Notes: generated by a model not told the origin, from the sequence alone. A stretch of 64,000 bases of DNA from Streptomyces niveus (GCF_002009175.1 NZ_CP018047.1:7493001-7557000), one strand, 5' to 3'. Positions 8,099 through 16,912 are shown, numbered from the stretch's first letter. Made by a program: numbers and translations.

Positions 8099-9304
8099 TC
8101 ACTGCGGCGATCTGGAGGGGGGAGAAGCGGGTCGCGGGTCTGGCAGGGTCCCGTGCCAGTCCAGGCAGAGGGCGGTGGCGTCGTCGAGGAGGTGTCCGTT
8201 GCAGGCGGCGGTCACTGCTGCGGTCAGGGTCCGCACGACTTCGCGGGGGTGTTCGGTGGCGGTGTCGCGGATGATCCCGGGCAGGTCGACGGTTTCTGTC
8301 TGGCGTTCTTGCATGCCGTCGGTGTAGAGCAGGAGCCGGTCACCGGGGCGCAGGTCGAGGTGCTGCACCCGGTACGGGTGGGGCGAGGGGGCACCGAAGG
8401 GCAGATCGACGTCCAATGGCACCTGCTGGACCCTGCCCTCGCGCAGGCGCAGCGGCCAGGGGTGGCCCGCGTTGATCAGTTGTGCGCCGCTGCCGTTCAG
8501 CGGGATGCGGAGGAGCAGGCCGGTGGCCAGGGCCTCTGGGCCGTGGTCGGAGAGGGCCTGGTGGGTCTGGCGGGCTTGTTCGCTCAGGTCGGCTCCGGCG
8601 CGGCGGGCGCCGCGGGAGGCGCTGACCAGCAGGGTGGCCAGCAGTGCGGAGTAGACGTCGTGGCCGACGGCGTCGGTGACGGACAGGTGCAGGGTGTCGT
8701 AGTCCAGGGTGTAGTCGTAGGTGTCGCCGGAGATGGCGTCGGCCGGGACCAGAGCGGCGGCGAGGGTGAACTGGGGCGCCTCGCAGGAGGGTGCGGAGGG
8801 CAGCAGCTGGCGCTGGATCTCGGCGGCCAGACTGAGCCGGGTGGTGCGCTGGCCCCAGTGGTAGAGGTCGGTGAAGCGCCGGTCGGCGATGATGATGTAT
8901 GCCAGGGCATGCGCGGCCTCCTCCACCCTGCGCAGCACCTGTGGTGTGGCATTGGTCAGGGTCAGTTCCAGCACGCCGATGACATCGCCCCGGTTGGTGA
9001 CGGGCGCGACGACCCGATGCCCCAGCCCGCTGTCCCCCGCCCGCACCAGCCGCTGGGTGCGCAGCACCTCGTCGTAGACGCTCCCCGCGAGGGGAATCTG
9101 CTCCGCGTGCCGGCCCCTCTGCGAGGCCACTTCCTCACCGACCCGCACCACCCGCTGACCGATGACATCGACGAACAGAAACGACACGTACCGCGCATTG
9201 AACCGGTCCCGCAGATTACGCGCGACGACATCAAGGGACTCCACCGGCGTCGCAGCTTCCGCAGCGGCCAATACCTTGGCCAGCTCGATCCGGTCCCGCG
9301 CCAT
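8099..9304 (-). CDS. GAF-domain PP2C/SpoIIE-type serine phosphatase
   Basis: 401 residues. Residues about 1-150 form a GAF-like sensor domain. Residues about 170-390 are a SpoIIE/RsbU-type PP2C phosphatase: AAEIQRQLLPS at the start of the catalytic domain, the metal-binding SGDTYDY and DAVGHDVYSALLATLL, then NAGHPWPLRLR, GDRLLLYTDGMQERQ, and DDATALCLDW at the end. Such enzymes dephosphorylate anti-sigma-factor antagonists or act in stress signalling; partners are not encoded nearby. The ATG is chosen because GGAGG lies five bases upstream. It is probably a separate transcription unit and may be host-type cargo, as many Streptomyces paralogues exist. Confidence 0.92.
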   Translation of the reverse strand: MARDRIELAKVLAAAEAATPVESLDVVARNLRDRFNARYVSFLFVDVIGQRVVRVGEEVASQRGRHAEQIPLAGSVYDEVLRTQRLVRAGDSGLGHRVVAPVTNRGDVIGVLELTLTNATPQVLRRVEEAAHALAYIIIADRRFTDLYHWGQRTTRLSLAAEIQRQLLPSAPSCEAPQFTLAAALVPADAISGDTYDYTLDYDTLHLSVTDAVGHDVYSALLATLLVSASRGARRAGADLSEQARQTHQALSDHGPEALATGLLLRIPLNGSGAQLINAGHPWPLRLREGRVQQVPLDVDLPFGAPSPHPYRVQHLDLRPGDRLLLYTDGMQERQTETVDLPGIIRDTATEHPREVVRTLTAAVTAACNGHLLDDATALCLDWHGTLPDPRPASPPSRSPQ

Positions 9305-9796
9305 CACAGCCTCCCCTCCCAGCACTTCCCCGAAGTCCTGCGGGTCCCACGAAAACCGATCGCGGTCACCGGGGCGGAGTAACCGCAGCCCGCCGCCCTG
9401 GCTACGAGGGGGCGGGTCAGGCCCCTGCCACCTAGGTGAGGCGGCGGCTCATCAGGGTGAACGGCGGCCCAAGCTTGGACCAGTGGGCCTCAGATTCTGC
9501 GGCCAGTCACTTCTCCACACGGGCTACCGTGCGCTCGGCGGCCTCGGCTTTGAGCCTGATCTCGCCGGCCGAGGGAAGAGCCCTCTCGAACAGTTTCGCA
9601 CTCCGGCTCCCCCACGCCCTGAAACAGCAACGCGACGACGCGCCAGCGACGACGCGACCCTCTTCATGATCGAATGATGCGGCGACGACCCCCAATACAC
9701 GTCAATCCCCACAATTGACGTGACCGTTGTGGGTGAATGGTCCTGCAGAGGAAAGATGATGACGCCTCAGCCGTAGAGCAAGGGATGGCAATACCC
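9305..9796. other. Intergenic region, 492 bp, between divergent genes
   Basis: No coding frame with GC-biased third positions was found. It should hold the promoters of the phosphatase gene (leftwards) and of the mIHF-like gene (rightwards). The right end contains the perfect inverted repeat at 9698-9722. A short frame at 9755-9775 (ATG ATG ... TAG) with a GAGG-type ribosome site directly precedes the mIHF-like start; it could be a tiny leader peptide, but the evidence is weak. Confidence 0.45.
9698..9722. promoter_or_regulatory. Perfect inverted repeat before the mIHF-like gene
   Basis: CACGTCAAT at 9698-9706 and ATTGACGTG at 9714-9722, separated by 7 bp. A second, overlapping pair CCCACAA ... 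TTGTGGG lies partly inside and just after it. TTGACG within the right arm could serve as a -35 box, which would put a bound repressor directly on the promoter. Position, 75 bp before the start codon, supports an operator; the binding protein is unknown. Confidence 0.6.
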
Positions 9797-10111
9797 ATGG
9801 CACTGCCCCCACTGACCCCGTCACAGAGGGCCGAGGCACTGGAGAAGGCGTTGGCCGTCCGTCGGGAACGCGCAGATCTGATGGCCACTCTCAAATCAGG
9901 AGCCCTGACCCTCCCCGCCCTGCTCGCCCGCGAGGACGACGTAGTCGGCAAGCTCCGTGTGCGCCGGATCCTTGAATCACTCCCCGGCATCGGCACCATC
10001 CGCGCCGGCCAGCTGCTCACCGACCTGGATATCTCCGACAAGCGCCGCGTCCAGGGCCTCGGCGCCAAGCAACGCGCCCGGCTTCTCACGCTGTTCAGGA
10101 CCACGGACTGA
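9797..10111 (+). CDS. Actinobacterial integration host factor (mIHF) paralogue
   Basis: 104 residues, the normal mIHF length. It begins MALPPLTPSQRAEALEKAL, continues with DDVVGKLRVRRILESLPGIG and ends GLGAKQRARLLTLF, matching actinobacterial mIHF: N-terminal helix, helix-two-turn-helix and the LESLPG(I/V)G motif. mIHF is a nucleoid protein that bends DNA and supports site-specific recombination and sporulation. This copy differs in the middle (TLKSGALTLPALLARED) from the housekeeping type. It is the only plus-strand gene in the first 45 kb. The ATG at 9797 gives the family N-terminus; one at 9785 is possible. An element-encoded architectural protein is the likely role. Confidence 0.9.
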   Translation: MALPPLTPSQRAEALEKALAVRRERADLMATLKSGALTLPALLAREDDVVGKLRVRRILESLPGIGTIRAGQLLTDLDISDKRRVQGLGAKQRARLLTLFRTTD

Positions 10112-10257
10112 CCGGCGCGCTCCGGGGCCGCGCGCACCGGATGAATTGGAGAGTCAGGGCGGGCAGGTGAAGGCGCAGGCCAGGCTCTCCGGCAGGGGTT
10201 GGTCGAGATGGTCCCGGGCTCCACAGCGGAAAGCGCCGATTGCCCCGTTCCTTTCGG

Positions 10258-11022
10258 TCACCGGGGTCGTTGGTAGGAATGCGACAGATTCCTGCCGGGC
10301 CATCTCCCCTCTTTCCGGTAGTTGTCCGTCGTCCCCGTACGTTGAGCTTCCGTTCCCGGTGCTCGCAGCAGGCGTGCGGGGCTTTCGCGCGTTCCGGCGG
10401 GGGTGAGGACGAGTTCCTGGCCCTCGTCGAGGCTGGTGCCGGTGTCGCGGGTCACGAGTTTCTTGCGTTCCAGTGCGGCGACGGTGGCGGTGACGGTCGG
10501 TGCGGGAACGCTCGTGTGGAGGAACGGCGGCCGTCCCTCACGCTGGCGGATGCGGACGGCACGCTGGGAGATCAGCCGGAACGCGGCGAGCTGCGGATCC
10601 GTCAGCCGTGGCAGCACGTCACCCGGGACGAGAGCCGTGCTGCTGGTGGCGGCGGTGATGAGCGCGGCGGCGTCGAGACAGATGACCGGCGCGTCCCGCA
10701 GGAGACCGGTGGCGGCGCTGAGGTGCCGGCGAAGAGCAAGGTGGTGAATCGAGTTGCGCGGCGTACGGGCTGGGCGCGGCGTGCTGCGGGGGGCGCGGTG
10801 GAGTGCGGTCGCGGCGGGAATGCCCGCGAGAAGGTAGCCGCCGGCGTCGTTGCCCTGACGCGCGGCGCCGGTCAGATGCTCGATGGCGCTGCGCCCGGCG
10901 GCTGTCGCGGCGATGGTGCTGCTGCCGGTGGCCAGGGTGAGGTGGTGAACATCGGCGAAGTCCTCGGCCAGCGAGCGGAGTTGCCGGATCAGGTCCTCAG
11001 GTTGGGTGTCGGGCAAGGTCAG
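10258..11022 (-). CDS. Winged-helix-domain protein following the coupling ATPase
   Basis: 254 residues. The first 140 residues are helical and unrecognised. Residues about 145-225 are a winged-helix segment (PQLAAFRLISQRAVRIRQRE, then VAALERKKLVTRD, then ELVLTPAG) related to those at 7449-7826 and 48271-48964. The C-terminal 45 residues read through a sequence shared with the terminator at 6801-6821, so the true end may be shorter or altered. Start is uncertain: a CTG at 11022 has AGAAAG six bases upstream and fits other genes here; a GTG at 11088 is the canonical alternative. It lies about 100 bp after the VirD4-like gene and is probably co-transcribed. Confidence 0.65.
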   Translation of the reverse strand: MTLPDTQPEDLIRQLRSLAEDFADVHHLTLATGSSTIAATAAGRSAIEHLTGAARQGNDAGGYLLAGIPAATALHRAPRSTPRPARTPRNSIHHLALRRHLSAATGLLRDAPVICLDAAALITAATSSTALVPGDVLPRLTDPQLAAFRLISQRAVRIRQREGRPPFLHTSVPAPTVTATVAALERKKLVTRDTGTSLDEGQELVLTPAGTRESPARLLRAPGTEAQRTGTTDNYRKEGRWPGRNLSHSYQRPR

Positions 11023-11120
11023 GGGGATCTTTCTGGTGGTGGCGTAGAAGGTGGCTGACGGCGCCGGCCGATCTCGCCAGCGGGACACCGGCGTTCAAGC
11101 TCCCGGCGGGTCGCAGCAGG

Positions 11121-12911
11121 TCATGCGGCCTTGTCGAAGCCGCTCTGCTTCGGCGCGTGCTTCGCGACGGCGCGGGTCGTGATGGCCTTCGACGCGCGGG
11201 CGGAAGCTGCGGTGAGTTCGGCGGCGTCGGGTTCCAGGTACCAGGGGCGCAGGTCGAGCATGGCGACGCGCATGCCGGTGGCGAAGCAGAGTGCGGTGCC
11301 CTTGGGCAGGGCGCGGATCGCGTCGGCGGGCAGTATCCGTTCCTGCCGCATCGACACCGACGTGGACTTGCCCGATTCGGAGTGGGAGGTCGACGTCGTC
11401 TGGACATCGTGGTCGCCGATGAGGCGGGAGAGCTTGTCCGCGAAGTCGGGGTCGTCGATGCCGGAGCCGATGACCTTGATCGTGGAGGCGGACCACATGG
11501 CGTCCATGCCCGCATCTCCCCAGACTTTCTGGCCCTGGCGGTAGGACTGAAGGATCGTGATCGGGATGATCCCCCGGGAGCCCAAGTGGGAGTACAGATC
11601 CGGCAGATCGCTGATCTTGCACACGTTCGCGGCCTCGTCGAGGATCGCGAGCAGTGGCGGGTCGAGGCGCCCGCCGGCACGCTCGGCCTGGGCGGTCGCG
11701 GCCCGCATCACCGCGTCCGCGCACGCCGCGATCAGCGCGCTCGCTCCGCCTCCGCCGTCCTTCGACAGCAGGTAGAGGGTGTCAGTGGAGGTGACGAAGT
11801 CGCCCGGCCGGAACTCGGGAACATCTCTCTGCGGGGTGACCCAGGCGGCGATCTCCTGGTTGAGGAGGGCGGCGGCGTACTGGCGGGCGGTTTCGTAGAT
11901 GCCGTCGCGGGTTTCGGGCGGGCCTTCGACGGTGCCCTTCAGTTGGGCGGCGACGGCCCGCAGATCGTGGTCGCGCAGGATGTCGAGCGGGGTGCGGTCG
12001 GCGGGGAACGCGAGCCACTGCATCACGTCGGTGATGGGACGCTCGTCCAGGGCGGCAGCGAGCAGGAGCTGGGTGAGGATGTTGGATCCGGCCTTGGACC
12101 AGAAGTCCCCTTGCTGGGAGGCGTCCACGGAGGCGGCGAGGAAGTGCCCGGCCAGCCGGTTCGCACCGTCGAGGGTTTTCGCACTGTCGAGGGGGTTCCA
12201 CCACATGGTCCGGTCGGCGTGGGCGATCTGCTGCGGGTCCATCGACCACGTCCTTCCCACCTTTGTACGGGCGTCGAGGGTGGCGGTGTAGGCGTCGCCG
12301 CCAGCCTTGTTGGAGGTGAGCAGGACCGGGCCGGGAGCGGCGAGGATGGAGGGGACCGCCAGCGAGGTGGTCTTCCCGGAGCGCGGTGCCATGATCGCGA
12401 CGGCGACGTCCTCGTAGCCCATGCGCACTTCGTGCCGGGTGCCTTGGAGGTTGCCGAGGAGAACACCGGCATCGGCCGCGACGATGCGCTTGGCGTCCTT
12501 GAGACTCGGCCGCAGTGAACGGGCCTTGACGGTGATGGCCTTCGCCATCAGGGGCTCGATGTCCCGGGCCTTGGCCATACCGGTGATCTTCTTCCGGCCG
12601 CTGCTGCTGTTGTTTCTATGGCGGGACCACACGATGGCGGCCAGGGCGCCGAGGACGAGCAGCACCACGACCGGCACGATCCGGGTGCCGAGCAGGAGTG
12701 TCGTATCACTGAGGCGGGGCCAGAGTTGGTCGGGGTGGAGCAGGGCGGTGGTGGGCTGGTATGGCGCCCAGTCGCCGCTGGTCAGCCGGGCGGTGAGGTT
12801 GCCGCCCAGCCAGGCCAGGTTGGACAGGGGCACGGCGACGGCGAGCACTGCGAGGAGGAGCCGGAAGGCCAGGTCGTAGCCGTCCGTGTTCGAGCTGGAG
12901 GGTGGGGGCAA
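11121..12911 (-). CDS. Type IV coupling protein, VirD4/TraG-like ATPase
   Basis: 596 residues. Two N-terminal membrane segments (about residues 14-38 and 74-97) precede the cytoplasmic ATPase domain. Walker A is APRSGKTTS at about 187-195 and Walker B is LLAILDEAAN at about 410-419, followed by LGSRGIIPITILQSYRQGQK, the conserved VirD4 motif after Walker B. The C-terminus carries ALPKGTALCFATGMR and a Lys/Ala tail. The protein would dock DNA-relaxase substrate to the type IV channel encoded at 37.8-45.1 kb. A TTG start has GGAA seven bases upstream. Most Streptomyces plasmids use the single FtsK-like TraB instead, so this indicates a true type IV secretion-like apparatus. Confidence 0.93.
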   Translation of the reverse strand: MPPPSSSNTDGYDLAFRLLLAVLAVAVPLSNLAWLGGNLTARLTSGDWAPYQPTTALLHPDQLWPRLSDTTLLLGTRIVPVVVLLVLGALAAIVWSRHRNNSSSGRKKITGMAKARDIEPLMAKAITVKARSLRPSLKDAKRIVAADAGVLLGNLQGTRHEVRMGYEDVAVAIMAPRSGKTTSLAVPSILAAPGPVLLTSNKAGGDAYTATLDARTKVGRTWSMDPQQIAHADRTMWWNPLDSAKTLDGANRLAGHFLAASVDASQQGDFWSKAGSNILTQLLLAAALDERPITDVMQWLAFPADRTPLDILRDHDLRAVAAQLKGTVEGPPETRDGIYETARQYAAALLNQEIAAWVTPQRDVPEFRPGDFVTSTDTLYLLSKDGGGGASALIAACADAVMRAATAQAERAGGRLDPPLLAILDEAANVCKISDLPDLYSHLGSRGIIPITILQSYRQGQKVWGDAGMDAMWSASTIKVIGSGIDDPDFADKLSRLIGDHDVQTTSTSHSESGKSTSVSMRQERILPADAIRALPKGTALCFATGMRVAMLDLRPWYLEPDAAELTAASARASKAITTRAVAKHAPKQSGFDKAA

Positions 12912-12953
12912 GGGGCTGTTCCAGTTGGGAGGAGCGCAGACCGGTGCGGCGGG

Positions 12954-13718
12954 TCAGCGGGTACGGCGCGGCGGGGGGACGTGCCGTGTGACAGCGGCAG
13001 CGGGCGGTGCTGTGTGCCGTGCGGTGAGAGTGCTGACGCGTCGTTCCAGGGCGGTGGCGATGTCGGCGGCGGGGACGCGGTGGGTGCTGACGCTCATGCG
13101 GTCACGTGCGAAGCCGGGGATTCGGCTCGGGTCGCGGGCGACGGGGGTCTGGTCGGCGAGGGACCGGGTCACGGATGTGATCAGGTGGGCTGGGGTGCTG
13201 CCGGTGAAGTAGGCGCGCCAGATCGCTGGGTTCTCGATCACTGCGGTCTCGACGGTCCACAGGTCGCGGCCGGCGGTGCCGAGGTGTTCCACGCAGGTGA
13301 TGCCGTCGGGTGAGGCCAGCCCGTAGAGGTGGCGCGGGGTGTCCCATTTGGCCTCCCGCAGTGGGGCGTACGGGTCCGCTCCGGTATCGGCCGGCCCCGA
13401 TGGATCGGTGAGGGCGTCGGTGAACGCGGCGATGATCTCGGCCGGGGTGCGGGCGTCGAACGTGGCAGTCCAGGCGGGCTTGTCCGCGTTGCGCGCGTGC
13501 CGGATGGTCCACCACGGATCGTCCGGGTCGGGGTCGATGCGCAGCTGTGTGAGTTGGTCGGGGCTGGTGAGGATGACGCGGGGCATCAGCGGGTCGTGCC
13601 CGTAGCTCCAGCCGGCCGCCCGGTGAAGCGGGACGGTGACCCAGCCGGGGTCACCGCCGCCTGCTAGGTAGCGGGGAGCGACGAGCGCCTGTTCGACGGT
13701 TCCGGCCGTGCTCCTCAC
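12954..13718 (-). CDS. DUF317 (SPDY)-domain protein
   Basis: 254 residues. Begins with the shared motif VAPRYLAGGGDPGW, then two DUF317 units: LTSPDQLTQLRIDPDPDDPW with PAWTATFDARTPAEIIAAFT, and LASPDGITCVEHLG with WRAYFTGSTPAHLITSVT. The SPD motif and the W-x-A-x-F...TP-x-E/H-h-I pattern define the family. The C-terminus is Ala/Arg-rich. Its GTG start overlaps the stop of the gene before it (GTGA). It is one of three such genes clustered between 12.9 and 16.5 kb, directly upstream of the coupling ATPase, which suggests association with transfer. Function unknown. Confidence 0.87.
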   Translation of the reverse strand: MRSTAGTVEQALVAPRYLAGGGDPGWVTVPLHRAAGWSYGHDPLMPRVILTSPDQLTQLRIDPDPDDPWWTIRHARNADKPAWTATFDARTPAEIIAAFTDALTDPSGPADTGADPYAPLREAKWDTPRHLYGLASPDGITCVEHLGTAGRDLWTVETAVIENPAIWRAYFTGSTPAHLITSVTRSLADQTPVARDPSRIPGFARDRMSVSTHRVPAADIATALERRVSTLTARHTAPPAAAVTRHVPPPRRTR

Positions 13719-14332
13719 CGCTGTGCCGGTGGGGTTGTGGGGGCGGCCTCCGGAGGCGGCGGTGCCTTCACGGGGGCCTCCGGGGAACGATGCTGCCGGG
13801 CTTGCTTCTGGGCCTGGGCGTTGATGTCGATGAGGGCCTGGCCGTAGATGCCCCACTGGTCGAGGTAGTGCCAGGCTTCCGCGCGGCTTTCGGCGAGCGG
13901 CTCGTCGTACGCCGCGGTGCCGGGCACGGCATCCTCGGGTAGGTTGCCGCGCAGGTCGAGCCACTGGCGGTGCAGCTCGTACAGCTTCTGTGTGCTGGTG
14001 CGGAGTTCGACGATCTGCCACGCGTGGGCCCGCGCGGCGGAGGAAGCGGGCAGGCGGGCGAGCTGGTGTTCGGCGGTGTCCACCAGTACGTCGGCGTGGA
14101 AGTAGACACGGCCGAAGGCGTTCAGGGTGTCGGTGTCACGCCGCCGCTGACGGATGCCGTACGCGGCCTCGTCGAGAGGCTCGAACGTCTCCGGGTCGCA
14201 GTGTTCGTCGGAGTAGGTGTCCCACGTGTCGAGGATCTGCTTGCTTTCCCGTAGATACGTTGCCAGTTGCCGCAGGTAGAGCTGGTGGGCGTCATACGAG
14301 GGGAGGCTCGGGGGAGGGGAGGAAGTGGTCAA
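13715..14332 (-). CDS. Hypothetical protein, helical
   Basis: 205 residues, not recognised. Mostly helical (residues about 10-165; HQLYLRQLATYLRESKQILD, then VDTAEHQLARLPASSAARAH), with a Pro/Ala-rich tail. The helical, heptad-like pattern suggests a coiled-coil or four-helix fold. Start: a TTG at 14332 has GAGAG seven bases upstream, like other genes in this array; a GTG at 14434 would add 34 Pro/Ser-rich residues with poor third-position GC. The stop overlaps the next DUF317 start. It sits between two DUF317 genes and may be their partner. Confidence 0.65.
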   Translation of the reverse strand: MTTSSPPPSLPSYDAHQLYLRQLATYLRESKQILDTWDTYSDEHCDPETFEPLDEAAYGIRQRRRDTDTLNAFGRVYFHADVLVDTAEHQLARLPASSAARAHAWQIVELRTSTQKLYELHRQWLDLRGNLPEDAVPGTAAYDEPLAESRAEAWHYLDQWGIYGQALIDINAQAQKQARQHRSPEAPVKAPPPPEAAPTTPPAQR

Positions 14333-14451
14333 GGAAGGGCTCTCAGAAGGATCTTGGGCAGCGGAGGCCGGATCGGACGGATGGCCGGGCACCTCCGTGT
14401 CTGGCCGAGGCGGGTCCTGCTGGGGCGAGTTCACCGCGCGGTGACCGATGG

Positions 14452-15273
14452 TCAGCGGCTGCGGGCCGGCAGAGCCGTAATTGTGGAGGGGGCCGGTGGC
14501 TTCTGCGCCGAGAGCGCGGTCCGGCGGGTCTTGCGTGCGGTGGCGCGTGCGGTCTTCAGCCGGGCCTCGTGTGCGTGGGCGAGTTGCTCGCCGCGCGGGC
14601 CGCGTTCCTGGGTGACGAGGTGGGAGCGGGGGACGTCGTAGTGGCGGCGCTGGACCGGTTCGTCGCTGGCCAGTGCGTGGGTGAACGCGGCGATGAGATG
14701 CGGTGGCATACGGTCGTCGAAGTAGGCGTGCCAGATCCGCTCGTGTCCGCCGAGACCGGTGGGCAGAGCGGCTTCAGCGGTCCAGAAGAAGTCTTCACCG
14801 GGTTCGACGGCTCGGCGGCGGAGACTGAGGATGCCGTCCGGATGGCGGGCGCTCTCGTTGCCGTGCTCGTCGCGCTCGTATGCCCAGCCCGCCCAGGCCA
14901 GCGTCGGCCAGATCTCCGGCGCCGTCTCGGGGACCGGCTTGAGGAAAGCGTCGGTGAGGCCGGCGAGAATCTCGACGGGTGTGTTGCCGCCGAACGTCGC
15001 GTACCAGCCGTCTCGATAACCATGGGCCTGGATCCGCCACCACGCCGCGTACGCACTCGTCTCGGGTTCCAGGACCACGGTGTGCTGGTGGTCGGGGCTG
15101 GCGAGGACCACGTGGGGATACTCCGGGTCGGAGTGGTTCTTCCAGCCGGCGGCCCGCAGTGCCTGGGTGATGTGCCGGGGATCGCCGCCACCGGCGAGAT
15201 AGCGGGGGCGGGTCTCGAACCAGATGGTGTGCTCCGGGCCGTCGGCCCGGGTGGGGATGTACGGGTGGGTCAT
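14452..15273 (-). CDS. DUF317 (SPDY)-domain protein
   Basis: 273 residues. RPRYLAGGGDPRHITQALRA is followed by two DUF317 units: LASPDHQHTVVLEPETSAY with GWYATFGGNTPVEILAGLTD, and ARHPDGILSLRRR with IWHAYFDDRMPPHLIAAFTH. The C-terminal 50 residues are basic (KTARATARKTRRTA), which could contact nucleic acid. The ATG overlaps the stop of the upstream gene (ATGA). Close in architecture to the proteins at 12954 and 15667, so this is a local expansion by duplication. Function unknown. Confidence 0.88.
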   Translation of the reverse strand: MTHPYIPTRADGPEHTIWFETRPRYLAGGGDPRHITQALRAAGWKNHSDPEYPHVVLASPDHQHTVVLEPETSAYAAWWRIQAHGYRDGWYATFGGNTPVEILAGLTDAFLKPVPETAPEIWPTLAWAGWAYERDEHGNESARHPDGILSLRRRAVEPGEDFFWTAEAALPTGLGGHERIWHAYFDDRMPPHLIAAFTHALASDEPVQRRHYDVPRSHLVTQERGPRGEQLAHAHEARLKTARATARKTRRTALSAQKPPAPSTITALPARSR

Positions 15274-15632
15274 TGAGCGGCCAACGTCCCGGATCCTTGC
15301 CGGAATTGGCTGCTCAGGCGCTGTATGTCCCCGTGCAGGATGTGCCAGTCGGTGATCTCCTGGGCGGCTTCGCGGAGTGTGCTGACGATGTCGCGTGTCT
15401 CGTCGCTCCAGGGCACGGCCGCCTGTCGGCTGACGATCCGTGCGGCGGCGCGCAGGACGTCGCCGAGCAGCATGGGCACGCCGGTGTTCTCGTCGAGAAG
15501 CGGGGCAAGCAGTGGAACCACGCCGGGGAGCGGGGGCTCCTGGCGGAGGTGGGTGACGAGGCCAGCCAGGATCCGGCTCGCCTGCTGTATCTGTTCTGCT
15601 GTGGGTGCACTGGGTGCCGTGGGGACGGGCAT
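15270..15632 (-). CDS. Hypothetical small helical protein
   Basis: 120 residues, not recognised. Helical pattern through TAEQIQQASRILAGLVTHLR and DETRDIVSTLREAAQEITDW. It resembles in size and layout the 120-150-residue helical proteins elsewhere in the element (for example 50337-51656). The ATG has AAGGA five bases upstream, and the stop overlaps the next DUF317 start. The alternation of one small helical gene with one DUF317 gene in this stretch suggests that they act in pairs. Confidence 0.68.
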   Translation of the reverse strand: MPVPTAPSAPTAEQIQQASRILAGLVTHLRQEPPLPGVVPLLAPLLDENTGVPMLLGDVLRAAARIVSRQAAVPWSDETRDIVSTLREAAQEITDWHILHGDIQRLSSQFRQGSGTLAAQ

Positions 15633-15666
15633 CAACGTCCTTGATACATGGAGGAGATGGGGTCGG

Positions 15667-16467
15667 TCAGCGGCGTCCGTACGCGGCTGCCTTCCGGGGG
15701 CTGGGTGGTGTCGTGCCTGGCCTGCGTATATTGCGGGCCCACGTGGCTGCGCGGGCGGCGGTGATGCGGGTCTGCTGCCAGGCGCTGAGCTGGGAAGGCG
15801 TGACGGACATGGACCGGGTGCGGGTGTGCCGGCTGGGCGGTACGTGGCCGCGGGGTCGCATGACCGGGTCCGGGTGGGCGAGCGCGGTGTTGAACGCGGC
15901 GATGAGGTGCATCGGGGTGGTGGGGGTGAAGGTGGCGTGCCAGGCGATGCCGTGCTCGTTGGCGGCGCGGGCCCACCACATCGCCTGGCCCGGGCCGGTC
16001 TGGTGGAACTGGAGGAAGGCGGTGCCGTCGGGGCTCGACGCCCGCACGTGCGGGGCGCGTTCACTGCGCCAACCCTGCTGGTGCAGGGGTTCCCACACGT
16101 TGGGGGCGTGCGCCGAGCGGGGCTGGGCGAGGGCGTCGGTGAACCCGGCGACGATCTCCACGGGAAGGCGTGGGCCGAACGTCGCGACCCAAGCCTCCTG
16201 TCCGGGTGTGGGCTTGGCGGAGATGGTCCATCCGCCGGGCTGGACGAAGGGGTCGTAGCCGACGCGGATACTGCGGTCGGGACTGTCGAACACCAGCGGA
16301 CCGCCGGTCTTGGACTGGTCCTTCCAGCCGGAGGCGCGCAGGTACTCGGTGACGTGCCGCAGGTCGCCGCCGCCCGCGAGGTGGCGGGGGGTTACGAGGT
16401 AGTGCTGCTCAGGGTGCTCGCCCGGCCCCCAGCCGGCCCACTGGTTCTTTTTCTTCGCCTTGGTCAT
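15667..16467 (-). CDS. DUF317 (SPDY)-domain protein
   Basis: 266 residues. VTPRHLAGGGDLRHVTEYLR, then DUF317 units with FDSPDRSIRVGYDPF / EAWVATFGPRLPVEIVAGFT and ASSPDGTAFLQFHQTG / IAWHATFTPTTPMHLIAAFN. The first unit has the best match to the family SPDY motif (SPDR-x-I-R-V-G-Y). C-terminal 60 residues basic. The ATG overlaps the upstream stop (ATGA). Third of the DUF317 genes upstream of the coupling ATPase. Biochemical role unknown. Confidence 0.88.
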   Translation of the reverse strand: MTKAKKKNQWAGWGPGEHPEQHYLVTPRHLAGGGDLRHVTEYLRASGWKDQSKTGGPLVFDSPDRSIRVGYDPFVQPGGWTISAKPTPGQEAWVATFGPRLPVEIVAGFTDALAQPRSAHAPNVWEPLHQQGWRSERAPHVRASSPDGTAFLQFHQTGPGQAMWWARAANEHGIAWHATFTPTTPMHLIAAFNTALAHPDPVMRPRGHVPPSRHTRTRSMSVTPSQLSAWQQTRITAARAATWARNIRRPGTTPPSPRKAAAYGRR

Positions 16468-16853
16468 CGGTGCCGTCCGACGCCTGTGGCGGACACCGCC
16501 GGTTTCGGCACCGTCACGGTCGCGTCCGGTGGCGGTGTGGCAAGCGCGGAGATGGTGTCGGTGTGCTCGTCGATGTCGAGGCCGATGTCGTGGAGTTCGT
16601 TCGCGGCCCGGCCCAGGGCGAGCCAGATCTCGGGCGGCAGGATGTCACGCATGGAGAGGTCTTTGGCGAAGTGAGATCCGGTGGCCATGAGGCCGGTCAT
16701 CCGGCCGAGCACACCGTCTTCACCGTCGAGAACCTTCGCCAGGATCTGCGCGGCCTCCTGTGGTGTCGCCTGGATGAGGTGTTCGTTGAGGGTGTCCAGC
16801 AGGCCGGCGATGTCGTCGGCGAGGCGTGCGGGGTAGCAGGTCGTGAAGGTCAT
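16464..16853 (-). CDS. Hypothetical protein
   Basis: 129 residues, not recognised. Helical, with LADDIAGLLDTLNEHLIQAT and GRAANELHDIGLDIDEHTDT, and a short Pro/Thr tail. GGGAGG lies three bases before the ATG, a strong ribosome site. It overlaps the following DUF317 gene by four bases, so it is probably made in step with it. Confidence 0.68.
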   Translation of the reverse strand: MTFTTCYPARLADDIAGLLDTLNEHLIQATPQEAAQILAKVLDGEDGVLGRMTGLMATGSHFAKDLSMRDILPPEIWLALGRAANELHDIGLDIDEHTDTISALATPPPDATVTVPKPAVSATGVGRHR

Positions 16854-16912
16854 GGTCCTCCCAGGAGCAAGGGGGTCGTGCGTCGTGCCGGGCCGTTCGC
16901 GGCGTGGGGGTT

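Noticed and set aside
9507..9695. Minus-strand 62-codon frame between the phosphatase and mIHF-like genes
   Set aside because: No ribosome site, low third-position bias and no recognisable motif; treated as intergenic.
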